Shown here: positions 61,601 through 64,000 of the stretch, in pieces
Layout: every line of letters begins with the position of its first letter
How positions within the stretch are numbered: position 1 is the stretch's first letter
DNA from: Gordionus sp. m RMFG-2023
Lineage: Eukaryota; Nematomorpha; Gordioida; Chordodea; Parachordodidae
Assembly (NCBI RefSeq): GCF_954871325.1
Contig: NC_088775.1
Coordinates: 1,969,473 to 2,033,472, forward strand
Direction of reading: 5' to 3'
DNA length: 64,000 nt
Made by a program: the position numbers and the translations under genes
The notes under the pieces: model-generated
Database searches by the model: none
What the model saw: the letters and a program-made list of their open reading frames with translations, nothing else
Told to the model about the DNA's origin: nothing

Positions 61601-63282
61601 TTGCATTTTAAAAACATTTTAGTTTTATTAAATAATATTTTATTAAAAAATATTAAAATATTTCCAATAAGGTAAAATATTATTCTGATACACAATTTTT
61701 AAATAATAAATTTTGTTTATTTTTTTAAAAATTTTTTATAGCCGGTTTAAAATATTCGGCCCGACTCGGATATTTAAAAAAAAATTTTTAAACGTTCGGG
61801 TAACTTATAAAACAAAATACCGTCCTAGTACTGATTATCTATAGCTCACAATGATTTTCCAAAATTCGAATATGTTTTTTTTGTATTAAAAAAAAATAAA
61901 TATATTTCCATTTTTATTGATTTTGGCGTAAAAAATAGTTTTTGATTTTTTTGGCCCAAAAATGACGAAAAAAAATAAGTATAGATAAATGGGATCGATT
62001 TTGTGAACAAAAAATAAATTTCTAATTTTCTTAATATTTGTTTTTAAACATTTTATTAATTTAATTTTGTTAACGTAGCTAAAACGGCCCAATTTAAACC
62101 GAATTTATATTTTTACATGGCTAACTCATTCACATGTACAAAAATATTACTCAAACTTGAAGATTTTGTTTCACGGATAACACCGAATTAAGTGAAATTT
62201 CGAGGCTGGCGATATTATTTTTTGGCTAAAATATCAAGTTTGCCTAGTGTTGTTAAATTACCTAATTTTTGACCATCTCAATTGTGGCTTGGGTCACGAT
62301 TTTAGCCTAAAAATATTGATTTAAGCATCTTAAGTTAACTATCAACTTGAAGATTTGATTGGAATATTTTCCGGTTAAAAATATGGCTACGCTGTTTTAT
62401 AGTTGACTAAAGTTAGGTAGTTTAACAGCACTGAGTTTGCCGTTTTTAAAAATATCGGCAAGAATCGAGCCGTTTAATAACGCTAGAATTTTTTGGCGCA
62501 AAAAATAAATAACAGGAAAATGTATGAAAAAAATTCTAAGAAAGTAGAGAAATTTACGAAATGTTACAGCAAAGTTTTATTATAAGAAAATATTATTTCA
62601 TTAGATGATTTAGTAGTGTTTGTTAAACTACCCAACTTTAGTTCAACTACAAAACAGCGTAGCCATGTTTTTTAACCGAAAATGTTCCAAAACAATATTC
62701 AAGTTGAGACTCAACTTTAGAGTCTTGATTCACTATTTTCAGGCTAAAAGCTTGACCCAAGCCACAATTGAGATGGTCAAAAATTAGGTAAATTAACAAC
62801 ACTTAATAATTAGGAGGTAAAAACAAAATATAAACTTACCACACTCATGGGATATCCTTCATAAAAATGACACCGTCCTACGAAACACACAACCTTATGA
62901 GTGCCTATCTTCCCCGCGACTATCTTATTTGAATGACCTACAACTAATATATTTAAAAAAAAAATTATATAATTTTTTTAAAGGTTTTTTTTTTTTAATT
63001 TGGCCACAAACCTTTGCTAAATTTGAGACCCTTGATACTCTGGTAAGGTATAGTTACGCTGTCCGTTATTCGCGAGGTGATGGTATCCAACCCCGTTCCA
63101 GTGATGATTCCGACAGTCGGGATGAAATCCGGCGGCAAGCATTTTTTGATTTGATCCGCTATGCCCGATATCTCCTTGTATAAGGCGTCTTTATCAACCG
63201 TGCACATACAGCTTTTTATAAATGTGATTACGTAAAAAATGAATAAAATTAAATTATTTTTACTTGGCAATATTAGTTCCAT
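55676..63282 (-). CDS. Secreted purine nucleoside phosphorylase, whole gene (six exons)
   Basis: Exons 63282-63012, 62937-62840, 58410-58235, 57678-57494, 57356-57216 and 55824-55676 join with AG/GT borders into 339 codons plus stop. The protein has a signal peptide (about residues 1-27, [15 protein letters not shown] core) and then a trimeric-type PNP domain: ITGTGLDTI (61-69), [10 protein letters not shown] (111-120), TNCCGGVNP (142-150), [20 protein letters not shown] (162-181), [12 protein letters not shown] (184-195), [11 protein letters not shown] (223-233), [14 protein letters not shown] (245-258), DHESV (311-315). Family role: phosphorolysis of purine nucleosides. Phosphate-site residues are kept, but human Glu201 is Gln227 and human Asn243 is Ser269, and an insert rich in Asp, Lys and Asn precedes His312. 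PNPs are normally cytosolic, so export is unusual. Confidence 0.88.
56823..57056. mobile_element. MITE family F
   Basis: TAAATCCTATATAACCGGAAAT ... ATGCATTTCCGGTTAAATAGGATTT; arms also share CTAGCATTGTGTAGAGT/ACTCCACACATGCTAG. Downstream of PNP exon 5. Confidence 0.7.
57216..57356 (-). CDS. PNP exon 5: [14 protein letters not shown]
   Basis: Acceptor TTACAAAG; reads [20 protein letters not shown] and [20 protein letters not shown]. The human 'TNKV' specificity loop is ASAI, so Asn243 is Ser. Donor GTTTTA in phase 1. Without splicing the frame continues to a stop at 57154; the family C-terminus in exon 6 argues for splicing. Confidence 0.85.
57494..57678 (-). CDS. PNP exon 4: [10 protein letters not shown] and GPTYQAKAE
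   Basis: Acceptor AATATAG; reads [16 protein letters not shown], then ...[20 protein letters not shown]. The usual 'GPsFET.AE' is GPTYQAKAE, so the base-binding Glu (human 201) is Gln. Donor GTAATT, phase 1. Confidence 0.92.
57697..57850. mobile_element. GC-rich MITE family E-like in PNP intron
   Basis: TGGCCCGGCCCTAAGCCCGG, AAACCCGGGCCGGGCCGGAT and AATCCGGGCCGAG arms about 20 bp upstream of PNP exon 4 (minus strand), right next to its acceptor. Confidence 0.5.
58235..58410 (-). CDS. PNP exon 3: NCCGG and [14 protein letters not shown]
   Basis: Acceptor CAAAAAG; reads [20 protein letters not shown], then [20 protein letters not shown] and [18 protein letters not shown]. The family 'NAAGG' is NCCGG here. 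Donor GTAAAT, phase 2. The 4.4-kb intron before it holds a LINE tail and several MITEs. Confidence 0.92.
58499..58617. repeat. (GAAA)n microsatellite, interrupted
   Basis: About 26 copies broken by AGAAG and a run of A, about 90 bp upstream of PNP exon 3 (minus strand). Confidence 0.95.
58829..58993. mobile_element. Palindromic hAT-like MITE
   Basis: CAGTGTTGTGATGATTTAAT ... TTAAATCAACACTTG, imperfect inverted arms of about 55 bp sharing AATTGACGATTTA and ACACATGCATAT. No convincing target duplication. In the PNP intron between exons 2 and 3. Confidence 0.6.
59000..60049. other. PNP intron 2, AT-rich part
   Basis: No feature recognised within the 4.4-kb intron between exons 2 and 3 here. 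Confidence 0.4.
60050..60200. repeat. GGAGCGGGAGC-rich element remnant
   Basis: Repeats of GAGCGGGAGCGGGTAAGAGC and GGAGCGGAAGCGGAAGCGGG, ending GGAGCGTTAACAACTTTG, which resembles a hAT end (CAAAGTTGTTAACGCTCC). No clear partner end. Confidence 0.45.
60380..60700 (+). mobile_element. LINE tail (RTE-like C-terminal region)
   Basis: Plus-strand frame 60436-60696 contains [38 protein letters not shown] and KWREMLKEL. 'LRWFGH..R' and 'RGRPK..W' are the usual last part of RTE-type LINE polyproteins. The upstream frame continues as [20 protein letters not shown]. Only the 3' end of the element remains, inside the PNP intron between exons 2 and 3. Confidence 0.75.
60748..61013. mobile_element. GC-rich MITE family E-like
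   Basis: CAGAGATTTGCAAGGCCCGG ... CGCGCCTACAGGTTTCTG; CGACCCGGCCCGACCCGACC array. Internal inverted AAATATTTGGTTTTAAAATA repeat. Confidence 0.6.
61268..61441. mobile_element. hAT-like MITE family A, ends missing
   Basis: AACGGCTAACTCAATATTTT, CCAGAAAAATATTGCC, CAGCAAAATCTTCAGG and GAGTTAGCCC are present; the terminal bases are absent. In the PNP intron between exons 2 and 3. Confidence 0.6.
61741..61805. repeat. Short GC-rich family E fragment
   Basis: GCCGGTTTAAAATATTCGGC, CCGACTCGG and GTTCGGGTAAC only; too short to place. Confidence 0.3.
62075..62485. mobile_element. hAT-like MITE family A interrupted by family B
   Basis: Family-A left part 62075-62244 and right part 62434-62485 (GCCGTTTTTAAAAATA...GAGCCGTTTAATAACGCTA) flank a family-B insertion. 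Lies between PNP exons 2 and 3. Confidence 0.78.
62245..62433. mobile_element. hAT-like MITE family B, nested in family A
   Basis: 189 bp, TAGTGTTGTTAAATTACC ... TAGTTTAACAGCACTG with perfect 8-bp target duplication AGTTTGCC (62237-62244, 62434-62441). It shares only the outer end with family A; the interior differs (AACTTTAGTCAACTA, CACAATTGAGATGGTCAAA). Confidence 0.87.
62614..62805. mobile_element. hAT-like MITE family B, opposite orientation
   Basis: Same family as 62245-62433 in reverse: ACTACCCAACTTTAG, ACAGCGTAGCCATG, CCACAATTGAGATGGTCAAA, ending TTAACAACACTTA. It lies just 3' of the neighbouring copy. Confidence 0.8.
62840..62937 (-). CDS. PNP exon 2: [10 protein letters not shown]
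   Basis: Acceptor TTAGTTGTAG; reads [20 protein letters not shown] then [13 protein letters not shown], the PNP 'G+.H.YEGY' motif with Arg and the His86 equivalent (His114). Donor GTAAGT, phase 0. Confidence 0.9.
63012..63282 (-). CDS. PNP exon 1: signal peptide and phosphate loop
   Basis: Starts [20 protein letters not shown], a clear signal peptide ending near ...SCMCT. After it comes the PNP N-terminal helix and the loop [12 protein letters not shown] (human 'ICGSGLG', Ser33 to Thr63). Donor GTTTGT after 271 bases, phase 1. The first in-frame Met with the hydrophobic core is taken as start. Confidence 0.88.
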
Positions 63283-63344
63283 TTTCCATTAACCCAATTT
63301 TTAATTTTACGATCTTAAAAAAAATTAGTTATCTAAAATAGCTA

Positions 63345-63420
63345 GTAAATAGAGATGACACGACAAAAATTAATATTTTCCATTAATAAATAGAAATGAC
63401 ACGACAAAAATTAATATTAC
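63345..63420. repeat. Two-copy tandem repeat before the PNP gene
   Basis: AAATAGAGATGACACGACAA and AAATAGAAATGACACGACAA, each followed by AAATTAATATT; unit about 41 bp, starting about 65 bp upstream of the PNP ATG, so it could lie in the promoter or 5' UTR. Confidence 0.75.
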
Positions 63421-63504
63421 CCAATAATTTGAAAAGTGATCAGTTTTTTTTTAATATGAAAACTCATTCTTAAATTTAATAATAGATTTCTAGTCGCCTG
63501 GTGA

Positions 63505-63647
63505 TACTTTTTAAATGGATATAGATACAGATACATCGTCAATAATATCTAGATACAGATATTTTAAAAAATCTATCTAGATACAGATACCACATTTTTA
63601 TATCTAGATACAAGATCTAGATATATCTAGATCCTTTAACAACTCTG
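63505..63647. mobile_element. hAT MITE family C, left end altered
   Basis: GATACTTTTTAAATGGATATAG ... GATCCTTTAACAACTCTG. The first ~12 bases of the family are replaced. Upstream of the PNP start (63282). Confidence 0.75.
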
Positions 63648-64000
63648 CTATTTACACGACTTAGGTCTCGGGTGCTAAAAAAACAAGCGTCAAAATATAT
63701 TGAAACGCAATTAAGAACCCGTACGATTCAATATACGATAAACGGAATCACGTGATCGAGTCCGATCGACTAAATAAAATAAATATCCCTTGCTATTATG
63801 CTAGCAAAGCGATTATATTCGATCTAATATTTTATAAAAATACCTAAAAAAAAATTACTTTTATTAAAAAAATCAATAATTTATTGTTCGTATAACTTGA
63901 AAAAAGCATAAATTAAAATTAAGTGAGACACGGGGCAATTTAATTATTTATTTATTTTACAAATTTTTTTTGGGGGGGTTTTTTTTTTAAAATTATTTGA

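Overview
This is strongly AT-rich nuclear DNA of an animal, most likely an arthropod; the species cannot be fixed from the sequence. The evidence is GT-AG introns, ADAM/ADAMTS proteases with thrombospondin repeats, hAT and Harbinger DNA-transposon debris, LINE tails and at least ten long GAAA/TTTC microsatellites. No tRNA, rRNA, CRISPR array or prokaryotic gene was seen. Most long open frames are microsatellite read-through or chance.

All recognisable host genes lie on the minus strand and appear to encode secreted or surface enzymes. From right to left: (1) 63282-55676, a six-exon purine nucleoside phosphorylase with a signal peptide, 339 aa in an unbroken splice model; (2) 55081-53747, 50143-48773 and 40936-39470, three intronless ADAM10-type metalloproteases with a signal peptide, propeptide and zinc-binding catalytic domain but no disintegrin or Cys-rich region, plus a decayed fourth copy at 37115-36155; (3) 31902-5299, an ADAMTS-type protease of at least 16 exons (propeptide, catalytic, disintegrin-like, one TSP1, Cys-rich, spacer), with one short catalytic exon not located.

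The space between and inside the genes is filled by short non-autonomous elements. The main ones are hAT-like families sharing ends of the form CAGNGTTGTTAAA or TAGTGTTGTTAAA with 8-bp target duplications (called A, B, C and E here), and a family with ACCGGAAAT ends (F). A decayed 3.1-kb hAT element with transposase remnants (44771-47905) and a Harbinger-like MITE (44483-44697) both sit inside one older family-A copy. Two retroelement fossils and RTE-like LINE tails are present.

The most interesting points are the secreted nucleoside phosphorylase with altered base-recognition residues, the intronless ADAM10-like array beside it, and an hAT insertion whose target duplication copied a 5' splice site of the ADAMTS gene. 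A cluster of secreted enzymes of this kind could be a secretion or saliva/venom-type locus, but that is inference.
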